Shown: positions 1-8,656 of the stretch, one piece after another
How positions within the stretch are numbered: the stretch's first letter is position 1
How the letters are laid out: each line of letters begins with the position of its first letter
Assembly: GCA_964594045.1 (NCBI GenBank)
Contig: CAZQKR010000002.1
Span: 99,650-163,649 of the forward strand
Origin: UBA2365 sp964594045
GTDB taxonomy: Bacteria > Bacteroidota > Bacteroidia > Chitinophagales > Saprospiraceae
DNA: 64,000 nt
Direction: 5' to 3'
Made by a program: the position numbers and the translations under genes
Notes under the pieces: model-generated
The model's input: only the letters and a program-made list of their open reading frames with translations
What the model was told of the DNA's origin: nothing
The model's database searches: none

Positions 1-13
1 TTGAAATACTTCT

Positions 14-1339
14 ATGGCTAAAGTGGAATTGTTCATGCCCCAGATGGGCGAAGGTGTAATTGAAGCAACGATCCTCAAATGGTTGAAAAAACCGGGAGAC
101 AGGGTGGTTTATGACGAAACCCTGGTTGAGATCGCAACCGATAAAGTGGACTCTGAGATCCCTTGTCCGGCTGACGGGATCCTGGTGGAACTGTTTTTTA
201 ATGAGCAGGATGTAGTCCCGGTCGGAACGGTCATGGCCATTATAGAAACAGATGCAGCAGGGGTAGCTGAATCGGTTCCTGAAGAGAAAAAGCCGGAAAC
301 GAATATAACCTTGCCATCCCAAAATTCAGAAACATCTGTTACGGCAAATGTGAGGGCTGAAACCCAACCGTCCGGCACAGGTGAAGTTCATCACAAAGAA
401 AGCTCATTCAGGTATTATTCTCCGTTGGTACTGAGCATAGCCAAAGCAGAAAACATTTCTTCAGCCGAATTGGAAAGCATCCTGGGAAGCGGCGAAAATC
501 AACGTGTCATCAAAAGGGATATCTTACAATACCTGGAAGAAAAACGTGCGGGAAAAACCCGTCAGGCACAGGTGGAAACCCCGGTTTCTAACTTTACAAC
601 GGCTCCTGCACCAGTGATCTCCCGATCTGCTGATGTAGAGATCATCGAAATGGACAGGATGCGGAAGCTCATCGCCGATTATATGGTGGAGTCCAAAAAA
701 ACAGCCCCTCATGTCACTTCAATCGTTGAGGCAGACGTGACCAACATCGTACGTTGGAGACAAAAGAACAAGGATGCTTTTCTCAAAAAATACGGTCAGA
801 ATTTGACATTTACGCCCATTTTTATTCAGGCAATAGTCAGGGCGATCAAGGATTTCCCCATGATCAATGTATCCGTTGAAGGTTCAAGGATACTCGTGAA
901 AAAACAGATCAATATCGGCATGGCAACCGCATTGCCCTCGGGCAATCTGATCGTTCCGGTGATTAAAAATGCAGATTTGCTCAGCCTTGCAGGCCTGGTC
1001 ACTGCGGTCAATGATCTGGCAGAAAGAGCTAGGAACAATCAGCTCAAACCTGATGAGATCAAGGGTGGAACATATACTTTGACCAATCTGGGTAGTTTCG
1101 GCAACCTGATCGGCACTCCGATCATCAACCAGCCTGAAGTTGCGATCATGGCAACGGGTGCCATTAAAAAGAAACCTGTTGTAATGGAAACAGAGGCCGG
1201 CGACGTGATCGCCATCCGTCAAATGATGTATCTTTCCCATGCCTATGACCACCGGGTAGTGGATGGTTATTTAGGCGGTTCCTTTGTGAAAAGGGTCAGC
1301 GAATACCTGGAAAATTTTGATGTGGATCAGGCAATATAA
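14..1339 (+). CDS. 2-oxo acid dehydrogenase E2 component (dihydrolipoamide acyltransferase)
   Basis: E2 core of a 2-oxo acid dehydrogenase complex. It moves an acyl group from E1 to CoA through a swinging lipoyl arm in the cytoplasm. Residues 1-80 are a lipoyl domain with the modified lysine at about K44 in the ATDKVDSE motif. A Pro/Ser/Thr-rich linker follows. Residues about 135-175 are the peripheral-subunit (E3-binding) domain, and residues about 210-437 are the catalytic domain ending in SHAYDHRVVDG with the HxxxDG active site near residue 410. The length (441 aa) is normal for a single-lipoyl E2. The sequence cannot separate pyruvate from branched-chain substrate use, although similar Bacteroidota proteins are usually annotated as branched-chain E2. 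No E1 or E3 gene follows, so partners must lie upstream or elsewhere. Confidence 0.93.
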   Translation: MAKVELFMPQMGEGVIEATILKWLKKPGDRVVYDETLVEIATDKVDSEIPCPADGILVELFFNEQDVVPVGTVMAIIETDAAGVAESVPEEKKPETNITLPSQNSETSVTANVRAETQPSGTGEVHHKESSFRYYSPLVLSIAKAENISSAELESILGSGENQRVIKRDILQYLEEKRAGKTRQAQVETPVSNFTTAPAPVISRSADVEIIEMDRMRKLIADYMVESKKTAPHVTSIVEADVTNIVRWRQKNKDAFLKKYGQNLTFTPIFIQAIVRAIKDFPMINVSVEGSRILVKKQINIGMATALPSGNLIVPVIKNADLLSLAGLVTAVNDLAERARNNQLKPDEIKGGTYTLTNLGSFGNLIGTPIINQPEVAIMATGAIKKKPVVMETEAGDVIAIRQMMYLSHAYDHRVVDGYLGGSFVKRVSEYLENFDVDQAI

Positions 1340-1370
1340 TTGATCTTCAGGTGATCAATTTATAATTTTT
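1338..1370 (+). terminator. Rho-independent terminator after the E2 gene
   Basis: An 8-bp perfect stem AATTGATC / GATCAATT (1338-1345 and 1353-1360) has a 7-nt loop and is followed by an AT-rich, T-biased tract. The left arm overlaps the stop codon of the E2 gene. Confidence 0.6.
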
Positions 1371-1464
1371 ATTCAACTTTTTTCAACTGATCTGATTCGA
1401 CCTGCAAAATTTGATTAAATTTCGCTGCAAACTGAAATTTTCTGTTTCAACAATGCGACGGCGT

Positions 1465-1493
1465 TTTGAAACGGATAACGGTTCTTAAATTTG
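1465..1493 (+). promoter_or_regulatory. Bacteroidota-type promoter (-33/-7) for the PD40/OmpA gene
   Basis: TTTG at 1465-1468 and TAAATTTG at 1486-1493 are separated by 17 bp, matching the Bacteroidota housekeeping consensus TTTG / TAnnTTTG. The expected start of transcription is near 1500, leaving a leader of about 30 nt before the ATG at 1531. Confidence 0.6.
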
Positions 1494-1530
1494 GCATCAA
1501 TACCTCTAAAACTAAATCGTTAACAGCCAG

Positions 1531-3828
1531 ATGGATAGAAATATGATCATAAAGCCCGTTCACCGGACGTTGTTATTATTATTGTCAGCTATCCTGATGA
1601 CAAACATTTCCGCTTTTGGCCAGACTTATGAAAAAATCGCGGATGTTTATTACAACAATGACAAATTTTGCGAGTCCATTGAGTATTATGATACTCATCT
1701 GAGCAGGTTCTCAGACAGGAATGCACTGATGAAAAGAGGTCGCGCACATTTTCATTGCGGAGACCTCAACCAGGCCATAAGCGATTTTGAAAACGCGCGC
1801 CTGCTGGGTTATTCCAAAACGGATATCCATTATTACCTGGCAAAATCACACCATCTGAAAGGAGATTATGAAAATGCCATTGAATATTACAAGAGCTATA
1901 TGGCGCAGGTTTATAGCAATTCCAGGGCGAGAAAACTCATTGCAGATGAAATAAAACGCTGCGTGAGCGCTATCAATCTGCAATATCTCCCTTCAGAAAA
2001 TGATCTGGAAAATCTTGGCAATCAGATCAATACAAGCGTTTCAGAAATAAGACTGATCCAAAGCCCTGCAATTGAAAACAGGTATTATTTCACTAAAAGC
2101 GAAACTTCAGACAGCAGGAAGAGCCGGATCATGCAATTCACTGTCGAAGAAGAAGGCATTGACGGGCCGGTAACAGTCAACCCAAATCACGATTATTACA
2201 ATGAAATTTTGCTGGCCATCTCACAGGATGCACAAAAACTTTATTTTCAGAGGGAAGATTTAAAATCAGGTCAGTTCAGTGTTTTTATCAATGAATTTGA
2301 TCCTGATACACCACCCCTGGAAAAAGTCAGTTTGTTTTCAAGTCCTGTCCACCTTGAAAATGGAGACCAGGACCTGTATGTGGTCAATGATTCCACTTAC
2401 TTATTCGCCAGTAAGTCATATCCCGGTTTTGGCGGATATGATCTGTTTGTAACGGGTATAAGAAAAGAAAGCTGGTTTGTCCCGGTCAATCTCGGTCCGG
2501 CAGTGAATACCCCTTTCGATGAAATATGCCCGGACCTTTCTCCTGATGGAAAACAGCTCTATTTCAGTTCCAATCGTTTGGAATCCATTGGAGGATTTGA
2601 TGTTTTCGCATCCAACTACAATTCCAGTTTTTTTGACTGGACGATCCCGGTCAACCTTGGAATTCCATTGAATTCACCTGGCAACGATCTGCACTTTACT
2701 CTTTCAGAAGATGGGATTTCAGGATTTTTGAGCTCCAACCGGAAAACAGATGGATTTGGTGGTTATGACCTGTACAGATTTTATTTCAAAAAACCGTTCT
2801 TTGACCCGGTTGAGGTATTTTTGGATCCGGCCGAAGACCTTGTATTTATTGATGTAGCCAATCTTCAGAAGATGTCCGTTCCGGTGAATCATAAACATGG
2901 GGAAAAAAAGCTTCCCGCTAAACAAGAAGAAGACAATGACATCATAGTTATCGAGGAAATCCCTCCTAAATCACTGGAAAAAACTGATTCCACAATCTTA
3001 CAATCAGCTGGTTTTGAAGAGAAGATCATTGCGACGAGTAACATGGAAATGGTGAACCGCCCACAGCCAGCAGCAAATAAAATATTCTTAAAACCCATCT
3101 ATTATTCTGAGGGTATCGAAGCTTCTGAAAATAAACTGAACAGCGAATTGCTTTCCAATATTGCAGATGTCATGAACAAATATCCCTCATCTTCCATTTT
3201 GCTGACAGTGCATTGCAGTAAAAGCAGCCTTCCGGTCATTGATCTTATGGTTACGCTGAATATTACCGGAGGAATAGAAACCTTTTTAAACGGAAAAGGA
3301 ATTGCACTGGAAAGAATAAGTGTTTTGTCGGTTGGCTCATCCCTGCCGCTGGCGAGGCCTGATGTCAGCGACAGGCTTAAATCAGCTTCAAGACGATTTA
3401 ATAACAGGATTGATATCCAGTTGTTTGACCTTCCCGGTGATTCAGGCGTGATCATCGAAAAACCTTTCGTGGTCAATCACCTGAAGGACGAAACCTGGGA
3501 GATCTATCAGAGCGTGGTACAGGGCCTGAGTTATAAAATCCTGTACAGTATGACCTATGACACACCTGAAAAGCTCAATTATCTAAGTATGATCCAGGAT
3601 TGCACGATTGAAAAAAATCCTGCGGATGATAGTTATAGAATTTTCTCCGGCCTGTATACAAAATTTGCCTCCGCTAAAGAAGCCAAAGAATTGCTGGAAG
3701 AAGAGACCGGGATCCACCTGGCCATCATTCCCATGATCAATGGCAGGGAAATTCCGGAAAAAGGCCTTGCTGATGCTGCAAAAAAATATCCGGACCTGGA
3801 AAATTATATCGCTACACTAAAAAGGTGA
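1531..3828 (+). CDS. TPR / PD40 propeller / degenerate OmpA-like envelope protein with SPOR-like tail
   Basis: Exported envelope protein of the family linked to T9SS, gliding and cell-wall anchoring in Bacteroidota. Residues about 5-31 form a signal peptide ending near AFGQ; an in-frame ATG four codons downstream could also be the start. Residues about 33-150 are TPR repeats. Residues about 165-430 are PD40 (WD40-like) propeller blades, seen in repeats such as LYFSSNRLESIGGFDVF. A low-complexity linker leads to a domain at about 515-640 with the outline of OmpA-C but without its usual NLxLSxxRA signature, so peptidoglycan binding is doubtful. Residues about 665-765 look like a SPOR or SPOR-like domain. 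It is preceded by a clear promoter and faces a convergent TPR lipoprotein. The exact role is not determined by sequence. Confidence 0.75.
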   Translation: MDRNMIIKPVHRTLLLLLSAILMTNISAFGQTYEKIADVYYNNDKFCESIEYYDTHLSRFSDRNALMKRGRAHFHCGDLNQAISDFENARLLGYSKTDIHYYLAKSHHLKGDYENAIEYYKSYMAQVYSNSRARKLIADEIKRCVSAINLQYLPSENDLENLGNQINTSVSEIRLIQSPAIENRYYFTKSETSDSRKSRIMQFTVEEEGIDGPVTVNPNHDYYNEILLAISQDAQKLYFQREDLKSGQFSVFINEFDPDTPPLEKVSLFSSPVHLENGDQDLYVVNDSTYLFASKSYPGFGGYDLFVTGIRKESWFVPVNLGPAVNTPFDEICPDLSPDGKQLYFSSNRLESIGGFDVFASNYNSSFFDWTIPVNLGIPLNSPGNDLHFTLSEDGISGFLSSNRKTDGFGGYDLYRFYFKKPFFDPVEVFLDPAEDLVFIDVANLQKMSVPVNHKHGEKKLPAKQEEDNDIIVIEEIPPKSLEKTDSTILQSAGFEEKIIATSNMEMVNRPQPAANKIFLKPIYYSEGIEASENKLNSELLSNIADVMNKYPSSSILLTVHCSKSSLPVIDLMVTLNITGGIETFLNGKGIALERISVLSVGSSLPLARPDVSDRLKSASRRFNNRIDIQLFDLPGDSGVIIEKPFVVNHLKDETWEIYQSVVQGLSYKILYSMTYDTPEKLNYLSMIQDCTIEKNPADDSYRIFSGLYTKFASAKEAKELLEEETGIHLAIIPMINGREIPEKGLADAAKKYPDLENYIATLKR

Positions 3829-3911
3829 TCTTTGGATATTTTGGTGTGAATTATCTTGATGCACAGATAATAGGGCTAATACACTCCATTTTTTCAAACT
3901 TGATCAGTCAT

Positions 3912-4976
3912 TTATTTTTTTTCCTTATTCTTCTGCTTTTTGCCGGTATTTTTTCCAGATGAACTGGTATTTATGGCTTCCAGTGCTTTTTTTGCATCCT
4001 CATAACCCGGTGACAATCTCAGAGCCTGTTCATAGTCCAGCTTTGCATTTTTAAGATCACCCAGCGCTTCATTGGATATACCGCGATAATAATACCCTAA
4101 CGGATTGGTCAGCTCTTTTTTGACATACAGGTTGAAATACTCTCTGGCCTGTCTGGCTGAATCCTGTTCCATAAACAACAAACCTGTATTCAGATAGGCA
4201 TCCGTATATTGCGGATCAAGCTCGTTGATACTGCGGTAAATACTGATCGCTTCAGGGATATTACCATGGTTTTGCAGATAATACGCTTTTGCATGCAGGG
4301 CTTCCACACTTTCCGGATCCATCAGGACAGCCCTTTCATAATAAGTAAGGGCCTTGGGATCGTTTTCAGACTCGTAAATGGTCCCAAGTAAAAGCCAGCC
4401 ATCTATCAGCTGCGGATCAAACTCTACCGCAGTCTGGAATGAGTTTTTCGCCCGTTCGATATCACCCATTGCCCTGAAATTCATACCCAGCATAAAGAAA
4501 GCTTCCGGTTCTGTCCTATCGACCCCTAAAACTTCATTACAGGTATAAATGGATTTGTCGTACTTTTTTAATATATACTGAAATTCAGCCAGTTTCAACA
4601 AACTGGGTACTCTTTTCGGATGAAGGGAAACCACTTTTTCCATTGTCTTCAACGCGTAATGGGACTTGTAATAATCCATATAAACATCTGCCAGCAGGTG
4701 ATAATATTCCGGCTTTAGAGAATCTATTTTCTGGGCAGCGCCAAGATCGTCCAAAGCTTCATCATAAGCGCCGTGCTGGTAATACAATTCAGCTCTTTGA
4801 AAGAGCAGCTCAGGATTTTTGGGATCTTCCCTGATCATTTCAGTCAGGTCCATCAATGCCTGGTCCTCAATTTTGCCATCGCCCTTTTCTCCTTTATTTT
4901 CTTTTGAGCCACAGGCAACGATGATCAGGGATAATAGAAAGAAAAAGAAAATGTACAATAAACCTGTAAATCGCAT
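3912..4976 (-). CDS. TPR-repeat lipoprotein
   Basis: Predicted lipoprotein. A hydrophobic N-terminus ends in the lipobox LIIVAC (Cys22), followed by a charged Lys/Gly-rich linker and then tandem TPR motifs from about residue 40 to 340, with the typical pattern of A at position 8 and P at position 32. The C-terminus is a basic, lysine-rich tail. TPR proteins of this kind act as scaffolds for envelope complexes, but no specific partner can be named. It is monocistronic, and its 3' end faces the OmpA/PD40 gene across 83 bp. Confidence 0.75.
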   Translation of the reverse strand: MRFTGLLYIFFFFLLSLIIVACGSKENKGEKGDGKIEDQALMDLTEMIREDPKNPELLFQRAELYYQHGAYDEALDDLGAAQKIDSLKPEYYHLLADVYMDYYKSHYALKTMEKVVSLHPKRVPSLLKLAEFQYILKKYDKSIYTCNEVLGVDRTEPEAFFMLGMNFRAMGDIERAKNSFQTAVEFDPQLIDGWLLLGTIYESENDPKALTYYERAVLMDPESVEALHAKAYYLQNHGNIPEAISIYRSINELDPQYTDAYLNTGLLFMEQDSARQAREYFNLYVKKELTNPLGYYYRGISNEALGDLKNAKLDYEQALRLSPGYEDAKKALEAINTSSSGKNTGKKQKNKEKK

Positions 4977-5366
4977 ATATGGATGTATTTTGCTGCAAAA
5001 AAAAGAAAAATTGTCCTTTTGCCCTAATCAACAGCGTTTTTTACCATATTATTATGCACTTAAAACTGTTTATTTTTCAGATGATGATCCAGTTGGCCTT
5101 CTGATCAGCATTACAAAATAACTTATCCCGGACGACTTGCTCTGGATGGTATCAAACGCATTGAAAATGAAAAAAGCCATGATTCTATCAAATCTCCAGG
5201 ACCATATATCTGGTTTCTAAAAAAACTCCTGGATCCATGGAAAAAACCTTTATTGCAGATCCTTAATTTCAGGGACTTGCAGTTAAACAAATCAATACAG
5301 ATCTTTTTGTTGATATGCAAAAAAAAAGCACCCTTTTCAGGATGCTTTTCATTTCAATGACATAAA
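4977..5366. other. Intergenic region, no supported gene
   Basis: This 390-bp spacer lies between two minus-strand genes. It holds the terminator of the DUF937 gene (below) and the 5' region of the TPR lipoprotein. A plus-strand frame from about 5084 to 5359 is open but has no start codon. It may be a coding relic and is not called as a gene. Confidence 0.5.
5318..5350 (-). terminator. Rho-independent terminator of the DUF937 gene
   Basis: Read on the minus strand, a GC-containing stem AAAAGCATCC / GGGTGCTTTT with one mismatch and a short A-rich loop is followed by a run of nine T residues. It begins 17 bp past the stop codon at 5367. Confidence 0.7.
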
Positions 5367-5990
5367 CTATTTTTTTCTAAACAAACCACCCAGGATCTTC
5401 ATGCCCATATTGAGCAATTGACCTTTCCCGCTGCTTTGTTTACCTGATTGTCCCTGAAGGAAAATATCCAGCAAAGATCCCATTGTATTACCACCAGATT
5501 GCTGATTCTGGATCGACCCGGTCAGCATTTCCAGTAATCCGCCTGCATCCAATCCGCCGGAAGATTTTTGCTTTCCAAGCGCGCCCAGTACGATTGGGGC
5601 CAGTTTGGCGAGCAAACTGCCGGCTGACTGCTTGTCCAATCCTGCTTTTTTGCCCAGCATATCAATTGCAGAGCTTTTTTTGTTGCCCAGCAAGTGACCC
5701 AGTATACCTTCACCATTGGTTGTCTTAGGGGACAAATTGGCTGAACCGGATAGATAACCCATGACATCGTCCAGAATACTTCCGTCATGATCCCTGTCCA
5801 ACGCGCTTGCAAATGCGTTTGCAGAACCCGAATTACTTCCGTTTTTTTGTACTGCATTCAGTAAAATACCAATAGCACCTTCCGCTGCTGCACTTGTTTT
5901 TTTCTTGTCACCGATGCCAGCCTGTTGTCCAAGTTGGGCCAGCACATCGTCTGTCAAACTCCCTTTGATGATGTCAATTAAATCTGCCAT
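5367..5990 (-). CDS. DUF937 domain-containing protein
   Basis: A 207-aa cytoplasmic protein of the DUF937 family (function unknown). The start is placed at 5990 (MADLIDIIKG), not at upstream in-frame codons, because the N-terminus MADLIDIIKGSLTDDVLAQL fits the family and a TACATTTG promoter box lies 36 bp upstream. Residues about 1-140 carry the Gly/Ser/Ala-rich family pattern, including the DRDHDGSILDDVMGYL segment with a calcium-loop-like DxDxDG run, and further helical repeats. The C-terminal 60 residues are rich in Gly, Ser and Gln and end in GLFRKK. It is transcribed divergently from the glucosaminidase gene. Confidence 0.75.
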   Translation of the reverse strand: MADLIDIIKGSLTDDVLAQLGQQAGIGDKKKTSAAAEGAIGILLNAVQKNGSNSGSANAFASALDRDHDGSILDDVMGYLSGSANLSPKTTNGEGILGHLLGNKKSSAIDMLGKKAGLDKQSAGSLLAKLAPIVLGALGKQKSSGGLDAGGLLEMLTGSIQNQQSGGNTMGSLLDIFLQGQSGKQSSGKGQLLNMGMKILGGLFRKK

Positions 5991-6025
5991 TTCTTTGTTT
6001 TTATTTGAATGATAATAGATTAAGA

Positions 6026-6033
6026 CAAATGTA
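6026..6033 (-). promoter_or_regulatory. -7 box TACATTTG for the DUF937 gene
   Basis: A minus-strand TACATTTG matches the Bacteroidota TAnnTTTG box, 36 bp upstream of the chosen ATG. No clear -33 TTG is seen. It supports the internal start at 5990. Confidence 0.45.
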
Positions 6034-6095
6034 TAATAAAAAACCGAAGTTTTCAGTTCACTATTCGACCTATTAAAATGTAATAAAATTGGCAT

Positions 6096-6103
6096 TATAT
6101 TTG
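6096..6103 (+). promoter_or_regulatory. -7 box TATATTTG for the glucosaminidase gene
   Basis: TATATTTG lies 45 bp upstream of the ATG at 6149 and matches TAnnTTTG. It favours the ATG at 6149 over the upstream in-frame start at 6089, which would lie 5' of the predicted transcript start. Confidence 0.45.
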
Positions 6104-6148
6104 ATTGTAATATGTATATTACTAATTTATAACCAATTAATTGTACCA

Positions 6149-6982
6149 ATGCGATTTTTAACAGTTTTGATCTTTCTGCTGGCTCTTTCAACTGCACACG
6201 CACAGCTCAAGTTGGCGGAAGATTACATCAACACATACAAGGATATCGCCATCTCGGAAATGCACCGCACCGGCATCCCTGCCAGCATTAAACTGGCTCA
6301 GGGAATCCTGGAATCCAATTTTGGTCAAAGTGAGCTCGCCGTCAACAGCAACAACCATTTTGGCATTAAATGCCACAGCTCATGGCAAGGAGAAAAATAC
6401 TACAAATACGATGATGAGTTTTGCCAGGAAGGCAACAAAAAAGAGAGTTGTTTCCGGGTGTATACCGATCCCGGCGAATCGTTTTACGACCATTCTGAAT
6501 TCCTAAAAGCCAAAAGATACGCATTCCTTTACGAATATGACTCAAAAGACTATGTGAACTGGGCTAACGGCTTGCTGAAAGCCGGATATGCTACCGACCC
6601 TCAATATGCCAATAAGCTCATTGGTATGATCGAAAAATATGAGCTCGACCGTTTTGATGAAAGCAATAACAGCTACCAGGATCTCATTGCAGATATTCCT
6701 CCTGCATTGAAAAAGAAGGACGACAGGAAACAGGATACGACCATTGCCCAATCCCAGCCTTCCCGGGAAATGGAAGAAAAGGATGATTCAATTTTCAATA
6801 TTTTTAAGAAGAAGAAGAAAACCTCAGGAAAAACGGATCAAAAAGATCCTGAAAACGAAAAAGAATCGATGGCTTATGTAGATAATTCAAGAAGAAATAA
6901 AACCAAGGCGACTCAAAGCGATGCATTCAACGACGATTCGGAATATCTTTTTGATGAGCCTTTAACACCAGTTGGTAAATAA
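6149..6982 (+). CDS. Secreted N-acetylglucosaminidase (glucosaminidase domain)
   Basis: Peptidoglycan hydrolase of the glucosaminidase (GH73/FlgJ-like) superfamily, 277 aa. The start at 6149 gives a clean signal peptide (MRFLTVLIFLLALSTAHAQ). Residues about 22-165 are the catalytic domain, with the conserved KLAQGILESNFGQSELA segment containing the catalytic glutamate and the SNNHFGIKC motif. The remaining 110 residues are a charged, lysine-rich low-complexity tail (including FKKKKKT). No LysM domain is visible although many relatives carry one. It is likely periplasmic and involved in cell-wall turnover. The next gene, for an outer-membrane barrel, starts 62 bp downstream with its own promoter. 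Confidence 0.85.
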   Translation: MRFLTVLIFLLALSTAHAQLKLAEDYINTYKDIAISEMHRTGIPASIKLAQGILESNFGQSELAVNSNNHFGIKCHSSWQGEKYYKYDDEFCQEGNKKESCFRVYTDPGESFYDHSEFLKAKRYAFLYEYDSKDYVNWANGLLKAGYATDPQYANKLIGMIEKYELDRFDESNNSYQDLIADIPPALKKKDDRKQDTTIAQSQPSREMEEKDDSIFNIFKKKKKTSGKTDQKDPENEKESMAYVDNSRRNKTKATQSDAFNDDSEYLFDEPLTPVGK

Positions 6983-6995
6983 TCCCGGCCACATT

Positions 6996-7025
6996 TTTGA
7001 CTCATGGCTAAAGGTTTTATATTTA
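6996..7025 (+). promoter_or_regulatory. Promoter of the outer-membrane barrel gene
   Basis: TTTG at 6996-6999 and TATATTTA at 7018-7025 (7/8 match to TAnnTTTG) are spaced 18 bp apart, just upstream of the ATG at 7045. Confidence 0.4.
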
Positions 7026-7044
7026 TTGCCAAAATTAGCGATCT

Positions 7045-7773
7045 ATGAAAGGTTCTATGTTCATATTACTGATATTTGCCGGCTTGGGCGTCCATGCACA
7101 AAGTTTCTTTTTCGGCCCCAAACTGGGCCCGACAGCCGGGTTCCAGCGTTGGGATAATTTTCAGCAATCTCCGATTTTTACCTATCACGGAGCATTTTTT
7201 ATAGAATCCTATTCGAAGGAGAACTCGTTGAATTCGTTGTACGCCCAGGTGGGCTGGCACAACCGGGGAAGCGCATACCGCAATCAACGTCAATTCACCC
7301 TGGAAGGTGATCTGATCACGATCCCGACCAGGAATTTCCAGTTCAGCAACGCAGTCCTGGCTGTTGGAGGAAAAAGAAAACAGGAGATCTCCAAAAAAAC
7401 CAACACATATTATTTCATAGGATTAAGGGGCGAGTACACTGTCATGACCAACCTGCATAAATTTGAACAATTCAATCAATATTACAACAGTCCGTTTTAC
7501 CCGGATGATTTTTTTGTGAAAAAACTGAACTACGGGGTTTCTGCCGGTGGCGGGATCGAATTCAAACACAGCAAATATGTCTGGAGTTTCATAGAAGTAG
7601 GTATACATCCTGATCTGAGCCGGCAATATGAACAACCACCTATCGGCAATGTGGTCAACCCATGGAACCCCAGTAGCCTGATGACCATACAGGAGCGGCG
7701 GATCAAAAACCTGACGCTGGAAATATCCTTCGGACTGAAATTTTTCCGTGAAGTGATCTATCTCAATTACTAA
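7045..7773 (+). CDS. Outer-membrane beta-barrel protein (PorT-like size class)
   Basis: A 242-aa exported protein with an N-terminal signal peptide ending near GVHAQ. It is followed by alternating hydrophobic/polar beta strands rich in Phe, Tyr and Gly (FFFGPKLGPTAGFQ, YYFIGLRGEYTV, YGVSAGGGIEF, LTLEISFGLKFF), typical of an 8-10-stranded outer-membrane barrel of the PorT/OMP_b-brl group. The C-terminus (FGLKFFREVIYLNY) looks like terminal strands, although the last residue is Tyr rather than Phe. No enzymatic motif is present. The 3' end overlaps the convergent MtfA-like gene by 11 bp. Confidence 0.7.
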   Translation: MKGSMFILLIFAGLGVHAQSFFFGPKLGPTAGFQRWDNFQQSPIFTYHGAFFIESYSKENSLNSLYAQVGWHNRGSAYRNQRQFTLEGDLITIPTRNFQFSNAVLAVGGKRKQEISKKTNTYYFIGLRGEYTVMTNLHKFEQFNQYYNSPFYPDDFFVKKLNYGVSAGGGIEFKHSKYVWSFIEVGIHPDLSRQYEQPPIGNVVNPWNPSSLMTIQERRIKNLTLEISFGLKFFREVIYLNY

Positions 7774-8641
7774 AGATCTCCTGGTATTTGGTATAAATAC
7801 CGGGTAATACCCGTCGGAAAGCATCGGTATATTCGAAATACAGAGGCACCATGATCAGGTTGGGCTCATGAGGATCAAAGCCTATATCTGTAATAATTTC
7901 AGTGTATTTCCTTCCGGAGATTTCCAGGATAGCCGCTTCAGTCTCATCATCGATGATGAATTCAGGAAAATAAGTATCTGCATAAGTGTGCATGAACAGA
8001 TCGGTAAAAGCCATTAACCCGATATTGAAATGGCCAGTCTTCATGATCATGCTCTGATACAGCATCTGGATATTGAAAACTACCGTTCCGTCTTCATGGT
8101 CAGTCTCAACAGAATGCAATTTCTGGATTTGAGGACTTGGAAACGGATGATTATACGCTATGAAATAATCATAGTCATCAAAAAAATAGGCTTCCTTGTT
8201 AAAAGTCAATGTGATCGCATTGATAGCCAACAGCGTACGAACATCAATCGGCAAATCCTCTTTTTCCTTACGCATCAGGCTGAATGATTTATGATGTACA
8301 AAAATGCTCAGTCTGTCCAGGAATTTCTTTTTCTGCATATCATCCAGCTTTCTGTAAAAAGCTGAACTTTGTTCAATGAGCATCAGGAGTTTTTTATCCA
8401 GGATTGGTGGATATTTTTTGTGCCACCAAAAATTGATTTTGGGTGAAAAAGTATAAATGATGACCAGAATGACCACTGGCGGAAAAATATATACGTACCA
8501 GGAGGCTTTATCCTCAAAAAACAAATAATACAAGATGATCCCCGTGATGAGAATAAATGGAAATGCGATCAGGTTGGCCAAAGAATGTATCCTCATATTT
8601 TTCAGCAATTTAGCATGATCCCGGATACCCGGGCAATTCAT
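7763..8641 (-). CDS. Membrane protein with MtfA-like (M90) fold, zinc motif missing
   Basis: A 292-aa protein with two N-terminal transmembrane helices (about residues 22-42 and 49-66) and a soluble domain that resembles the MtfA/M90 zinc-peptidase family. The shared features are helices before LLAINAITLTF, a YPxxF-like FIAYNHPFPSP segment, a VVFNIQMLYQS strand and a following helix. In active MtfA this last helix carries HExxH. Here residues 207-217 read IGLMAFTDLFM and no HExxH occurs anywhere, so the protein is probably not a peptidase. The family link is a pattern match by eye. An alternative start (M16, position 8596) would give MRIHSLANL. It starts 15 bp after the upstream OmpA/PD40 gene and may be co-transcribed with it. 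Confidence 0.55.
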   Translation of the reverse strand: MNCPGIRDHAKLLKNMRIHSLANLIAFPFILITGIILYYLFFEDKASWYVYIFPPVVILVIIYTFSPKINFWWHKKYPPILDKKLLMLIEQSSAFYRKLDDMQKKKFLDRLSIFVHHKSFSLMRKEKEDLPIDVRTLLAINAITLTFNKEAYFFDDYDYFIAYNHPFPSPQIQKLHSVETDHEDGTVVFNIQMLYQSMIMKTGHFNIGLMAFTDLFMHTYADTYFPEFIIDDETEAAILEISGRKYTEIITDIGFDPHEPNLIMVPLYFEYTDAFRRVLPGIYTKYQEIFSN

Positions 8642-8656
8642 CGTTTGTGCACAAAG

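Noticed and set aside
5084..5359. Plus-strand open frame of about 90 codons
   Set aside because: It has no start codon and runs into the terminator of the DUF937 gene.
7763..8641. Active M90 zinc peptidase
   Set aside because: No HExxH occurs in the protein; the equivalent helix has Ala, Phe and Thr in place of the ligands.
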